NCBI GenBank assembly: GCA_017529165.1
Contig: JAFXNY010000157.1
Location: 1-6,700, forward strand
Origin: Clostridia bacterium
Lineage (GTDB): Bacteria > Bacillota_A > Clostridia > Oscillospirales > Acutalibacteraceae
Direction of reading: 5' to 3'
Length of the DNA stretch: 6,700 bases
Numbering within the stretch: the first letter of the stretch is position 1; every line of letters starts with the position of its first letter. Shown piece after piece: positions 1-6,655 of the stretch. The notes below the pieces were generated by a model. That model saw only the letters and a list, made by a program, of their open reading frames with translations, was not told the DNA's origin and did not search any database. Position numbers and translations under genes: made by a program.

Positions 1-597
1 AGGCAAAAATCAGCAGAGTTTTCCAAACCGATATATTTAATTTCGGATGAGCCGTACAGAGAACTGTGCTACGAATCAGAGTATCCCTTTATGCCTGAGT
101 ATTATGAAAATACGATAGTAGATTATTCTTTTAGTAAGTCTTTATCATTGCCCGGCGAGAGAATAGGCTATATATTTGTGCCAAATACGGCAAGTAGTGC
201 TCGTGATATTTATGCCGGAGTATGCGGAGCAGGCAGGAGCATGGGCTATGTTTGTGCACCGAGCCTTATGCAGCATACTATCAAAAACTGTGTATTTGAT
301 ACATCGGATATAAAGGCGTATAACGATAACAGGGTTCTGTTTTATGAAGCTTTGTGCAGTATGGGATATACCGTAACAAAACCGGGCGGAGCTTTTTATC
401 TCTTTGTAAAATCACCGTCTGGGGATAGTGAAGAGTTTTGCGAGCGAGCAAAAAAATATGAAATACTTATGGTTCCGAGCGATAGCTTCGGCATAAAAGG
501 GTATGCCAGAATAGCCTATTGTGTAAAGAAAGAGACTATAGAAAAATCACTTCCTGCCTTCAGGCTTCTTATGGAGGAATATAAAAGCAATGTCTAA
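1..597 (+). CDS. PLP-dependent class I/II aminotransferase, C-terminal part (5' end cut by window)
   Basis: The frame is open from the first base, so this is the C-terminal 198 residues of a longer protein; this family is usually about 380-400 residues. Visible fold-type I aminotransferase motifs, numbered from the first visible residue: DEPYREL at 16-22 (Asp and Tyr that contact PLP); SFSKSLSLPGERIGY at 43-57, where Lys46 is the expected Schiff-base lysine and Arg54 the phosphate-binding arginine; PGGAFYLF near 128-135; and GYARIAY with Arg170, the expected arginine for the substrate alpha-carboxylate. The catalytic half therefore looks intact. It overlaps pheA by 8 bp, so the two are probably co-translated. 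The family alone does not fix the substrate. Position in an aromatic operon suggests transamination of phenylpyruvate and 4-hydroxyphenylpyruvate, or of prephenate; a general aspartate aminotransferase (AspB-like) remains possible. An internal ATG at 91 is not the true start, because the DEPYREL motif lies upstream of it. Confidence 0.93.
   Translation, partial: RQKSAEFSKPIYLISDEPYRELCYESEYPFMPEYYENTIVDYSFSKSLSLPGERIGYIFVPNTASSARDIYAGVCGAGRSMGYVCAPSLMQHTIKNCVFDTSDIKAYNDNRVLFYEALCSMGYTVTKPGGAFYLFVKSPSGDSEEFCERAKKYEILMVPSDSFGIKGYARIAYCVKKETIEKSLPAFRLLMEEYKSNV
573..577 (+). promoter_or_regulatory. Ribosome-binding site for pheA
   Basis: GGAGG lies inside the end of the aminotransferase gene, 12 bases before the pheA ATG at 590. 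The spacing is a little long but the match to the 16S rRNA tail is strong. It supports the overlapping start chosen for pheA. Confidence 0.65.
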
Positions 598-1678
598 ACT
601 AAGTGACGCAAGAAAAGAGATAAACGATATTGATAAACAAATCGCCTCTCTTTTTGAAAAAAGAATGGACGCTGTGCGTAATGTTGCTGAATATAAGCGT
701 GAGCATGGCATTCCTGTTGAAGACAAACTGCGTGAGCAGGCGCTCATTGAAAACAACTCCGCTTATATACATAACGAAGAGTATAAATCGTACTACATAA
801 GCTTTCAAAATGCCCTTATGGATGTTTCAAAATCGTATCAGCACCGTTTGCTTGACGGTATGCGGCTGGCTTTCAGCGGAACATCCGGAGCGTTCGCAAA
901 TATCGCCGCCCAAAAGATTTTGCCCGATGCGGAATATATCGGGTACGGCGATTTTTCTGCGGCATATAATTCGGTTGTAAACGGCGAGTGCGATAGCGTT
1001 TTATTACCGCTTGAAAATAGTGTGGGTGGCGATGTAGGTACAGTTATGGACCTGTGCTTTTTCGGTCCGCTTTTCGTTAACGGTATATATGAAGCTGATA
1101 TCGTTCAAAACCTGCTTGCCGTAAAGGGCGCAACGATAGATGAGATAAAAACAGTTATAAGTCATCCCCAGGCGCTAAGCCAATGTGCGGAATATATTAA
1201 AAAACATTCTTTTGAGCAAATCGAGGCGGTTAATACCGCAGTTGCCGCAAAGCATGTAAGCGAACAAAACCGCCACGATTTGGCGGCCATAGGCAGTACG
1301 CTCGCGGCGGAGCAATTTGGCCTTAATGTATTAGAGTCTCACATAAACCAGAGCAATACCAACACTACAAGGTTTGCAATGCTTTCCCGTGCGGCAAAGG
1401 CTCCTTCAGAAGCGGATAATCGCTTTATTATGTTATTTACCGTTAAGAATGTTGCAGGTGCTCTCGGTAAGGCGGTATCTATTATAGGAGAACACGGCTT
1501 TAACCTCCGTGCGCTTAAGAGCAGACCTACAAAAGAGCTTATCTGGAATTACTATTTTTACGCAGAGGGCGAAGGTAATATAAACAGCGTAAGCGGTAAA
1601 GAAATGCTCTTGGCGCTTAAAGGCTGTTGCTCGGATATAAAAGTGCTTGGTAGCTATGAAAAAGAAATACACTTATAA
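590..1678 (+). CDS. pheA: Bifunctional chorismate mutase / prephenate dehydratase (P-protein) with ACT domain
   Basis: This 362-residue cytosolic enzyme converts chorismate to prephenate and then to phenylpyruvate, the committed route to phenylalanine. Residues 1-88 form an AroQ-type chorismate mutase. Aligned by eye to E. coli PheA, the active-site residues are all present: Arg8, Arg25, Lys36, Asp45, Arg48, Glu49, Ser80 and Gln84. Residues 91-270 form the prephenate dehydratase domain, starting LAFSGTSGAFA, with LLPLENSVGG at 138-147, ISHPQALSQC at 190-199 and the catalytic NTTRF at 258-262. Residues 278-362 form an ACT regulatory domain with GALG at 290-293 and KSRP at 310-313, matching the E. 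coli Phe-binding GALV and ESRP motifs, so feedback inhibition by phenylalanine is expected. Length is normal for a fused P-protein. It overlaps the upstream aminotransferase by 8 bp and is followed by aroB after 12 bp. No frameshift or missing catalytic residue is seen. Confidence 0.97.
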   Translation: MSKLSDARKEINDIDKQIASLFEKRMDAVRNVAEYKREHGIPVEDKLREQALIENNSAYIHNEEYKSYYISFQNALMDVSKSYQHRLLDGMRLAFSGTSGAFANIAAQKILPDAEYIGYGDFSAAYNSVVNGECDSVLLPLENSVGGDVGTVMDLCFFGPLFVNGIYEADIVQNLLAVKGATIDEIKTVISHPQALSQCAEYIKKHSFEQIEAVNTAVAAKHVSEQNRHDLAAIGSTLAAEQFGLNVLESHINQSNTNTTRFAMLSRAAKAPSEADNRFIMLFTVKNVAGALGKAVSIIGEHGFNLRALKSRPTKELIWNYYFYAEGEGNINSVSGKEMLLALKGCCSDIKVLGSYEKEIHL

Positions 1679-1679
1679 A

Positions 1680-1684
1680 AGAGG
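1680..1684 (+). promoter_or_regulatory. Ribosome-binding site for aroB
   Basis: AGAGG sits in the 12-bp gap between the pheA stop and the aroB ATG at 1691, with 6 bases of spacing. This is the longest intergenic gap in the window. It is too short to hold a promoter or terminator as well, so aroB is read from the upstream transcript. Confidence 0.75.
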
Positions 1685-1690
1685 TCAGTT

Positions 1691-2698
1691 ATGGTAATAC
1701 CTGTAAAAACCGCACTCGGCGGTTACGATATTGTAATAGAAAAAGGCTCGCTTAAAAACGCAGATAGGTATTTAGACCTTAAAAGAAAAGTTTTAATAGT
1801 TACCGATTCCGGAGTTCCTAAAGATTACTATCGTACTATTTCGGATATGTCTTTAGAGTCGCTTATTCTGGTTGTGCCTGCAGGTGAGAGTTCTAAAAAC
1901 TTTGATAATTACAAAAGAATACTTGAAGCACTTGTAAGCTCTGATTTTACGAGGAGTGACTGTGTTGTAGCCGTAGGCGGCGGTGTTGTAGGCGATATGG
2001 CAGGGTTTGCCGCCGCAACATATATGCGGGGTATTGATTTTTATAACATTCCTACTACCGTGCTTTCACAGGTTGATTCATCTGTTGGCGGTAAAACGGC
2101 GATAGATTTTTTAGGGTATAAAAATACGGTAGGTGCCTTTTATCCGCCAAGGCAGGTTTTGATTGATACTGATACCCTTAAAACGCTTGATAACCGCCAG
2201 ATATCTAACGGACTTTGCGAGGCGGTAAAAATGGCGGTTACATCTGATGAAGAATTGTTTTCACTATTTGAAAATGGTTTTAATAAAGAACGGCTTGAAG
2301 ATATAATAACCCGTGCAGTTAGTGTTAAAAAATATGTTGTCGAAAACGATGAGCGAGAATCAGGACTCCGCCGTGTTCTTAATTTCGGCCATACTATAGG
2401 GCACGCTATAGAATCTAATTGTCCACAGCTTTTACACGGAGAGTGCGTGGCAATAGGTATGCTTTACATGTGCTCACCCGAAGTGAAAAAAAGACTTATA
2501 CCGGTACTTAAAAAGCTTAATTTGCCAACAAAAGCCGATGTGAGCTTTGAAAAAATATCCGAAGCGATTTTGCATGATAAAAAGGCGGCAGGCGATAGAA
2601 TAACAACGGTATTTGTAGATAAAATAGGCAGTTATAGTTTTGAAAAAGAAGAAACATCAGAGTTTCTTTCAAGACCTGAAAGGGAGTGGGAAAAATGA
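1691..2698 (+). CDS. aroB: 3-dehydroquinate synthase
   Basis: AroB cyclises DAHP to 3-dehydroquinate, the second step of the shikimate pathway, using NAD+ and a divalent metal (usually zinc). The 335-residue product is slightly shorter than the usual 340-370. Diagnostic motifs in order: the nucleotide-binding GGGVVGD at 96-102; IPTTVLSQVDSSVGGKT at 120-136; NGLCEAVKMAV at 173-183; NFGHTIGHAIE at 231-241; LLHGECVAIGM at 247-257; and the late DKK at 296-298. Expected metal ligands are Glu177, His234 and His249, all present, and His238 matches a further conserved active-site histidine. The ATG at 1691 has a good ribosome-binding site at 1680-1684. The stop codon overlaps the aroC start as ATGA at 2695-2698, a classic translational-coupling arrangement. 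The C-terminal end (SRPEREWEK) is charged and belongs to no motif I recognise. Confidence 0.97.
   Translation: MVIPVKTALGGYDIVIEKGSLKNADRYLDLKRKVLIVTDSGVPKDYYRTISDMSLESLILVVPAGESSKNFDNYKRILEALVSSDFTRSDCVVAVGGGVVGDMAGFAAATYMRGIDFYNIPTTVLSQVDSSVGGKTAIDFLGYKNTVGAFYPPRQVLIDTDTLKTLDNRQISNGLCEAVKMAVTSDEELFSLFENGFNKERLEDIITRAVSVKKYVVENDERESGLRRVLNFGHTIGHAIESNCPQLLHGECVAIGMLYMCSPEVKKRLIPVLKKLNLPTKADVSFEKISEAILHDKKAAGDRITTVFVDKIGSYSFEKEETSEFLSRPEREWEK
2681..2686 (+). promoter_or_regulatory. Ribosome-binding site deciding the aroC start
   Basis: AGGGAG lies 8 bases before the ATG at 2695. An in-frame GTG at 2686 overlaps this site and has no purine-rich sequence at proper spacing upstream, so the site favours the ATG over the longer GTG start. 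Confidence 0.7.
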
Positions 2699-3783
2699 AG
2701 AATACATTTGGCGATGTTTTGAGTGTTACACTTTTCGGAGAAAGCCATGGCACAGCAATAGGCGCCGTGCTTGACGGCGTAGCACCCGGAATAAAGATAG
2801 ACAAGGACTTTATTTCTCACCAGCTTGACCTTCGCCGTCCGCAAGGTAATATTTCCACACCCAGAAAAGAAACAGACGAGTTTAAGATAATAAGCGGCGT
2901 TAAAAACGGATATACCTGCGGTACGCCCATTTGCATTATGATTGAGAACAAAAATATACAATCAAAAGATTATGATGCATTTTACAATCTGCCAAGACCC
3001 TCGCACGCCGATTTCACCGGCAGGGAGAAGTGCCACGGTTTTGAGGATACCGCCGGTGGCGGTCACTTTAGCGGCAGAATAACTGCGGCTTTAGTTGCGG
3101 CAGGAGCAATAATAATACCTGCCCTTAATAAAAAGGGTATTTATATCGGCACGCATATAAAAGAAATATGCGGCGTAAATGATAAAGATTTTGGCGATAT
3201 AAAAAATGATATCGAGTATTTAAGTAACGAACATTTTGCGGTAATAGATAAATCTTCGGCAGAAAAAATGCAGGAAATAATACTTGCGGCGGCTAAAAAC
3301 GGAGACAGTGTAGGCGGTATTCTTGAAACGGCTGTTATCGGCGTTCCTGCAGGTGTAGGAGAGCCGTGGTTTGATACTGCCGAGGGCAAGCTATCCCACG
3401 CCTTGTTCTCGGTGCCTGCTGTTAAGGGTGTAGAGTTCGGTGCGGGCTTTGGTTTTGCTAAAATGAAAGGAAGCACGGCAAACGATAGCTTTGCTGTTGC
3501 CGGCGGTAAAATTGTAACCGAAACAAACAATAACGGCGGAATACTCGGCGGTATTACAAGCGGTATGCCTATAATTCTTCGCACTGCCGTAAAACCAACG
3601 CCCACTATATCTTTGCCGCAAAAAACGGTTGATATGGAATCGCTAACCGAAAAAGAAATAAACGGTAAGGGCCGTCACGACCCATGCATTGTTCATAGGG
3701 CAAGGGTTGTGGTAGATTCACTCGTAGCACTTACACTTGCCGATATGCTCTCCCTTCGTTTCGGTACAGATTGGTTGGCGTAA
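2695..3783 (+). CDS. aroC: Chorismate synthase
   Basis: AroC eliminates phosphate from EPSP to give chorismate, the last step of the common pathway, and needs reduced FMN. The 362-residue product starts MKNTFGDVLSVTLFGESHG, the family's N-terminal signature; His18 is the first conserved catalytic histidine. Further motifs: LDLRRPQ at 44-50; RPSHADFTGREK at 101-112 with His104 as the second catalytic histidine; GGGHFSGR at 121-128; SGMPIILRTAVKPTPTI at 289-305; and GRHDPC at 326-331, including the conserved Asp329. I chose ATG 2695 rather than GTG 2686 because of ribosome-binding-site spacing, the ATGA overlap with aroB, and the fact that family members begin a few residues before NT-GxxxxxTxFGESHG. 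Whether it reduces its own FMN or relies on a separate reductase cannot be told from the sequence. Confidence 0.97.
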   Translation: MKNTFGDVLSVTLFGESHGTAIGAVLDGVAPGIKIDKDFISHQLDLRRPQGNISTPRKETDEFKIISGVKNGYTCGTPICIMIENKNIQSKDYDAFYNLPRPSHADFTGREKCHGFEDTAGGGHFSGRITAALVAAGAIIIPALNKKGIYIGTHIKEICGVNDKDFGDIKNDIEYLSNEHFAVIDKSSAEKMQEIILAAAKNGDSVGGILETAVIGVPAGVGEPWFDTAEGKLSHALFSVPAVKGVEFGAGFGFAKMKGSTANDSFAVAGGKIVTETNNNGGILGGITSGMPIILRTAVKPTPTISLPQKTVDMESLTEKEINGKGRHDPCIVHRARVVVDSLVALTLADMLSLRFGTDWLA

Positions 3784-3784
3784 T

Positions 3785-5038
3785 ATGAAATATGGTCTTA
3801 TAGGAGAAAAGCTTAGCCATAGCTTTTCAAAGGAAATACACGCAAGACTAAAGCCATATCATTATGAGCTTTTAGAAATAAAGGAAAGTGACCTTCAAGG
3901 CTTTTTTGAGCGTAAAAGCTTTATCGGTATAAATGTTACAATTCCGTATAAAACAAGTGTTATTAAATATCTTGACTTTATAGATGACGCCGCAAAAGAA
4001 ATCGGTGCTGTCAATACTATAGTAAATAAAGGTGGCAAGCTATACGGATATAATACAGACGCTTTCGGTCTTAAAGCCCTAATAGAAAATAACGGTATAG
4101 ACATTATTGGTAAGAAAGTGCTTATTTTAGGCGGCGGAGGAACCTCAAAAACTGCTCTTTTTGTGGCAAAAAATATGGGTGCTAAAGAGATAATAAGGGT
4201 ATCACGCACAAAACGCCCCGATTCTGTTACATATAGTGAGGCGAAGCTAATTCATACTGATAGCGAAGTAATAATAAACACCACCCCCGTGGGTATGTTC
4301 CCGAATGTACAGGAAACGCTAATAGATATAGGCGGTTTTAAGGGTCTAAAAGCAGTTGTGGATGTAATATACAATCCATTAAACAGCCGTCTTGTACTGT
4401 CGGCAAGAGAAAAGGGTATAAAAGCAGTCGGCGGACTTTATATGCTTGTAGCCCAAGCATACCGCTCGGCAGAACTGTTTAGCACAGAGAGTATAGACCG
4501 CAAAAGAATTGACGAAATATATACTGAACTTTTAAAGGAAAAGCAAAATATTGTTTTAATAGGTATGCCGTCAGCCGGTAAAACAACTGTAGGCTCTATG
4601 CTGTCAAGAACGCTTAATATGCCGTTTTTTGACAGCGATGATGTGATAACCCTTAAAATCGGCAAAACACCTGCCGAGATAATAAAAACCAATGGTGAGG
4701 CCGTTTTCAGGCAAATTGAGAGCGAGATAATATACGAACTCTCTCTTAAAAATCACGCTATAATAGCAACAGGCGGCGGAGTGCCTATAGCAAGAGAAAA
4801 TGTTACGGCACTTAAACAAAACGGCAGGATATATTATATAGACAGACCGATAGATTTGCTCGAGTCCACACCGGATAGACCGCTTTCGTCATCCAAAGCC
4901 GATTTAATTTCGCTTTACAATAAGCGTGAAAAACTTTATATAAACGCCGCAGATAAGCGTGTTGTAAATGATAAAGATTTAAGCTGTGTAGCTGAAGAAA
5001 TAAGGAAAGATTTTTGTTATGAAGATACTTGTAATTAA
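3785..5038 (+). CDS. aroE-aroK: Fused shikimate dehydrogenase (N-terminal) and shikimate kinase (C-terminal)
   Basis: One uninterrupted 417-residue frame encodes two consecutive shikimate enzymes. Residues 1-250 are AroE, reducing 3-dehydroshikimate to shikimate: SHS at 11-13 and NVTIPYK at 50-56 (catalytic Lys56); GAVNTI at 74-79; YNTDAFG at 89-95 (catalytic Asp92); the Rossmann glycine loop GGGGTSKTA at 116-124; SRT at 140-142, like the NADP 2'-phosphate-binding NRT of AroE; NTTPVGM at 165-171; and GGLYMLVAQA at 216-225 with substrate-binding Gln224. Residues 254-417 are AroK, phosphorylating shikimate: Walker A GMPSAGKTT at 260-268, DSD at 283-285, GEAVFRQIE at 304-312, GGG at 330-332, and the lid arginine in DRPL at 364-367. 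Both halves are full-size and keep their catalytic residues. It starts one base after the aroC stop. An upstream in-frame ATG at 3737 lies inside aroC and is unlikely, because AroE proteins begin close to the YGLIG-x-x-LSHS motif. It overlaps aroQ by 20 bp. Confidence 0.96.
   Translation: MKYGLIGEKLSHSFSKEIHARLKPYHYELLEIKESDLQGFFERKSFIGINVTIPYKTSVIKYLDFIDDAAKEIGAVNTIVNKGGKLYGYNTDAFGLKALIENNGIDIIGKKVLILGGGGTSKTALFVAKNMGAKEIIRVSRTKRPDSVTYSEAKLIHTDSEVIINTTPVGMFPNVQETLIDIGGFKGLKAVVDVIYNPLNSRLVLSAREKGIKAVGGLYMLVAQAYRSAELFSTESIDRKRIDEIYTELLKEKQNIVLIGMPSAGKTTVGSMLSRTLNMPFFDSDDVITLKIGKTPAEIIKTNGEAVFRQIESEIIYELSLKNHAIIATGGGVPIARENVTALKQNGRIYYIDRPIDLLESTPDRPLSSSKADLISLYNKREKLYINAADKRVVNDKDLSCVAEEIRKDFCYEDTCN
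5002..5006 (+). promoter_or_regulatory. Probable ribosome-binding site for aroQ
   Basis: AAGGA lies inside the end of aroE-aroK, 12 bases before the aroQ ATG at 5019. The match is moderate and the spacing long, so coupling to upstream translation may also contribute. Confidence 0.45.
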
Positions 5039-5456
5039 CGGACCAAATCTTAATATGCTCGGTATCAGAGAACCCGATATTTACGGTAAAAACACATATA
5101 AAGACCTGTGCGATTTAATAAAAAACCACTCTATAGGTAAGGGAATTGAAACCGAGATACACCAGTCAAATCACGAGGGTGATATAGTTGATAAAATACA
5201 ATCGGCGTATAATAAGTTTGACGGTATAGTTATAAACCCTGCGGCATACACGCATACAAGCGTTGCTATACTTGATGCATTAAAGGCGGCAGGTGTTCCT
5301 ACGGTAGAAGTGCACATTTCCGATATTTCAAAAAGAGAGGACTTCAGACAAATCAGTTTTGTAAGAAGCGCCTGTGTTAAAACTATATCGGGAAAAGGCT
5401 TTAATGGTTATATTGAAGCAATAGATTATCTTGTAAATAATTTCGGTGATAAGTAA
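5019..5456 (+). CDS. aroQ: Type II 3-dehydroquinate dehydratase
   Basis: AroQ dehydrates 3-dehydroquinate to 3-dehydroshikimate, the third shikimate step, by the type II (trans-elimination, dodecameric) mechanism. The 145-residue product has the usual length. Visible features: the N-terminal signature ILVINGPNLNMLGIREP at 3-19 with catalytic Arg17; Tyr22 in DIYG, the catalytic tyrosine; INPAAYTHTS at 72-81, with Asn73 and His79; VEVHISDI at 96-103 with His99; and REDFRQ at 106-111. The histidine that often follows FR in this last motif is Gln111 here, a mild variation. The protein is unrelated to the type I (AroD) enzyme. The start overlaps aroE-aroK by 20 bp, and the stop shares one base with the aroA start (TAATG at 5454-5458). 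Together these arrangements imply coupled translation. Confidence 0.97.
   Translation: MKILVINGPNLNMLGIREPDIYGKNTYKDLCDLIKNHSIGKGIETEIHQSNHEGDIVDKIQSAYNKFDGIVINPAAYTHTSVAILDALKAAGVPTVEVHISDISKREDFRQISFVRSACVKTISGKGFNGYIEAIDYLVNNFGDK
5445..5450 (+). promoter_or_regulatory. Weak ribosome-binding site for aroA
   Basis: GGTGAT lies 5 bases before the aroA ATG at 5456, inside the last codons of aroQ. It is a partial match only. The TAATG stop-start overlap suggests that reinitiation by ribosomes finishing aroQ does much of the work. Confidence 0.4.
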
Positions 5457-6655
5457 TGGAAGTTTACATAAAGCCGTCAGTGGCTAAAGGCAAAATATGT
5501 GCTCCGCCTTCAAAATCGGTATCGCACAGAGCGCTTATATGTGCGGCTTTGTCGGGTGAAAGCAGGGTGGATAATTTAATATTCAGTGATGATATTTTAG
5601 CTACAATTTCCGGTCTTTCGGCTCTTGGCGCACAAATTAAAGTTGGTAAAGATAATGTAATTATATCCGCACCGGTACACAAAACACCTACCGCACAGAT
5701 TGATTGTAACGAAAGCGGAAGTGCATTAAGATTTTTACTGCCTTTGTCCTTGGTTTTTTGTGAAAGCGTAGAGTTTACAGGCTCCAAAAGACTGTTCGAG
5801 CGTGATTTATCAGTGTATGAAGAAATAGCCCGAAATCAGAGTATTTTGTTTTCAAAAAATCAAAACAAAATAGCTCTTTGCGGTAAACTTAAAAGTGGCA
5901 ATTTCAGTATCAGAGGCGATATTTCGAGCCAGTTTGTATCAGGGCTTATGTTCGCTCTACCGCTCTTAGAGGGCGATAGCTTTATAGAGTTTACTACCGA
6001 AGTAGAAAGCGGACCTTATATAGATTTAACTGTTAAAATACTTCTTAGCTTTGGAGTAGTTATTACACCGAATAAAAACGGATATTTAATTAAGGGCGGT
6101 CAGAAATACAAAGGTGAAAATATAACTATAGAGGGCGATTATTCAAACGCCGCTTTTCTTGATGCGTTAAACCTTTTAGGCGGAGATGTTAAGGTTGAGG
6201 GTTTGTTACCTGATACTGCCCAAGGTGACCGCATATACAAAGATTATTTTAACACCATTAGACAGGGCGGAGTTTATGATGTTAGCAGTTGTCCTGATTT
6301 AGCACCGGTGCTTTTTACCCTTGCCGCAATGTTTTCGGGAGCCTGTTTTAAGGGTACGGCGAGGCTTAAAATTAAGGAAAGTGACCGAGCAGAGGCTATG
6401 AGGGAAGAGCTTTCAAAATTAGGTGCAGATATTTTGGTTAATGAGAATGAGGTAATTATTAAAAAATCAAAACTTTACGCACCGAAATGTCCGCTTTGCT
6501 CACACAATGACCACCGAATAGCTATGGCATTAAGCTTAATACTGTCACGCTACGGCGGCAGGCTAAATGGGGCAGAGGCGGTAAGTAAAAGCTATCCGTC
6601 ATTTTTTAGAGATATTAAAAAACTCGGCATTGAGGTTAGTATAAATGACAATTGA
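5456..6655 (+). CDS. aroA: 3-phosphoshikimate 1-carboxyvinyltransferase (EPSP synthase)
   Basis: AroA transfers the enolpyruvyl group of PEP to shikimate-3-phosphate. The 399-residue product is shorter than E. coli AroA (427) but has both halves. Motifs: PPSKSVSHRA at 17-26 (Lys20, Ser21 and Arg25 bind substrate); NESGSALRF at 85-93, the loop equivalent to E. coli NAGTAMRP; ERDL at 115-118 with Arg116 matching E. coli Arg124; SSQF at 157-160; GDYSNAAF at 227-234; CPDLAP at 279-284, where Asp281 matches catalytic Asp313; KESDR at 307-311 (Glu308, Arg311); DHRIAM at 352-357; and VSKSYP at 376-381 with Lys378 matching Lys411. The stretch from QGD (256-258) to PD (280-281) is about 18 residues shorter than in E. 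coli, which accounts for much of the length difference. I recall similar compact forms in Clostridia. It overlaps the next gene by 11 bp. Confidence 0.96.
   Translation: MEVYIKPSVAKGKICAPPSKSVSHRALICAALSGESRVDNLIFSDDILATISGLSALGAQIKVGKDNVIISAPVHKTPTAQIDCNESGSALRFLLPLSLVFCESVEFTGSKRLFERDLSVYEEIARNQSILFSKNQNKIALCGKLKSGNFSIRGDISSQFVSGLMFALPLLEGDSFIEFTTEVESGPYIDLTVKILLSFGVVITPNKNGYLIKGGQKYKGENITIEGDYSNAAFLDALNLLGGDVKVEGLLPDTAQGDRIYKDYFNTIRQGGVYDVSSCPDLAPVLFTLAAMFSGACFKGTARLKIKESDRAEAMREELSKLGADILVNENEVIIKKSKLYAPKCPLCSHNDHRIAMALSLILSRYGGRLNGAEAVSKSYPSFFRDIKKLGIEVSINDN
6632..6635 (+). promoter_or_regulatory. Ribosome-binding site for the tyrA-like gene
   Basis: GAGG (in TGAGGT) lies inside the end of aroA, 9 bases before the ATG at 6645. 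Good spacing supports this start. Confidence 0.6.

Noticed and set aside
1679..1690. Possible promoter or terminator between pheA and aroB
   Set aside because: The gap is 12 bp and is filled by the aroB ribosome-binding site. There is no room for -35/-10 elements, and no stem with a T run.
2686..2694. GTG at 2686 as a longer aroC start
   Set aside because: It overlaps the probable ribosome-binding site, has none of its own, and adds three residues not typical of the family. ATG 2695 fits better.
3049..3063. GC-rich inverted repeat ACCGCC-GGT-GGCGGT that could look like a terminator stem
   Set aside because: It lies inside the conserved aroC stretch encoding DTAGGGHF, has a 3-base loop and no T run after it. 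Codon constraint on the glycine run explains it.
3141..3605. Minus-strand open frame of 154 codons opposite aroC
   Set aside because: It is antisense to a well-supported gene. Its Pro/Ser/Ile-rich product looks like the reverse reading of Gly/Ala/Asn-rich coding sequence and shows no known motif. The other minus-strand frames in the window are of the same kind.
3737..3784. ATG at 3737 as a longer start for aroE-aroK
   Set aside because: It would extend 48 bases into aroC and add 16 residues that are the shifted-frame reading of aroC. AroE proteins start near the YGLIG motif at ATG 3785.
3806..3828. 8-bp inverted repeat GAAAAGCT / AGCTTTTC with a 7-base loop, 21 bases after the aroE-aroK start
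   Set aside because: A stem of this size is expected about once by chance in a window this long. It is AT-rich and encodes the conserved GEKLSHSFS region. Its position near a weak start is suggestive but not enough to call it regulatory.
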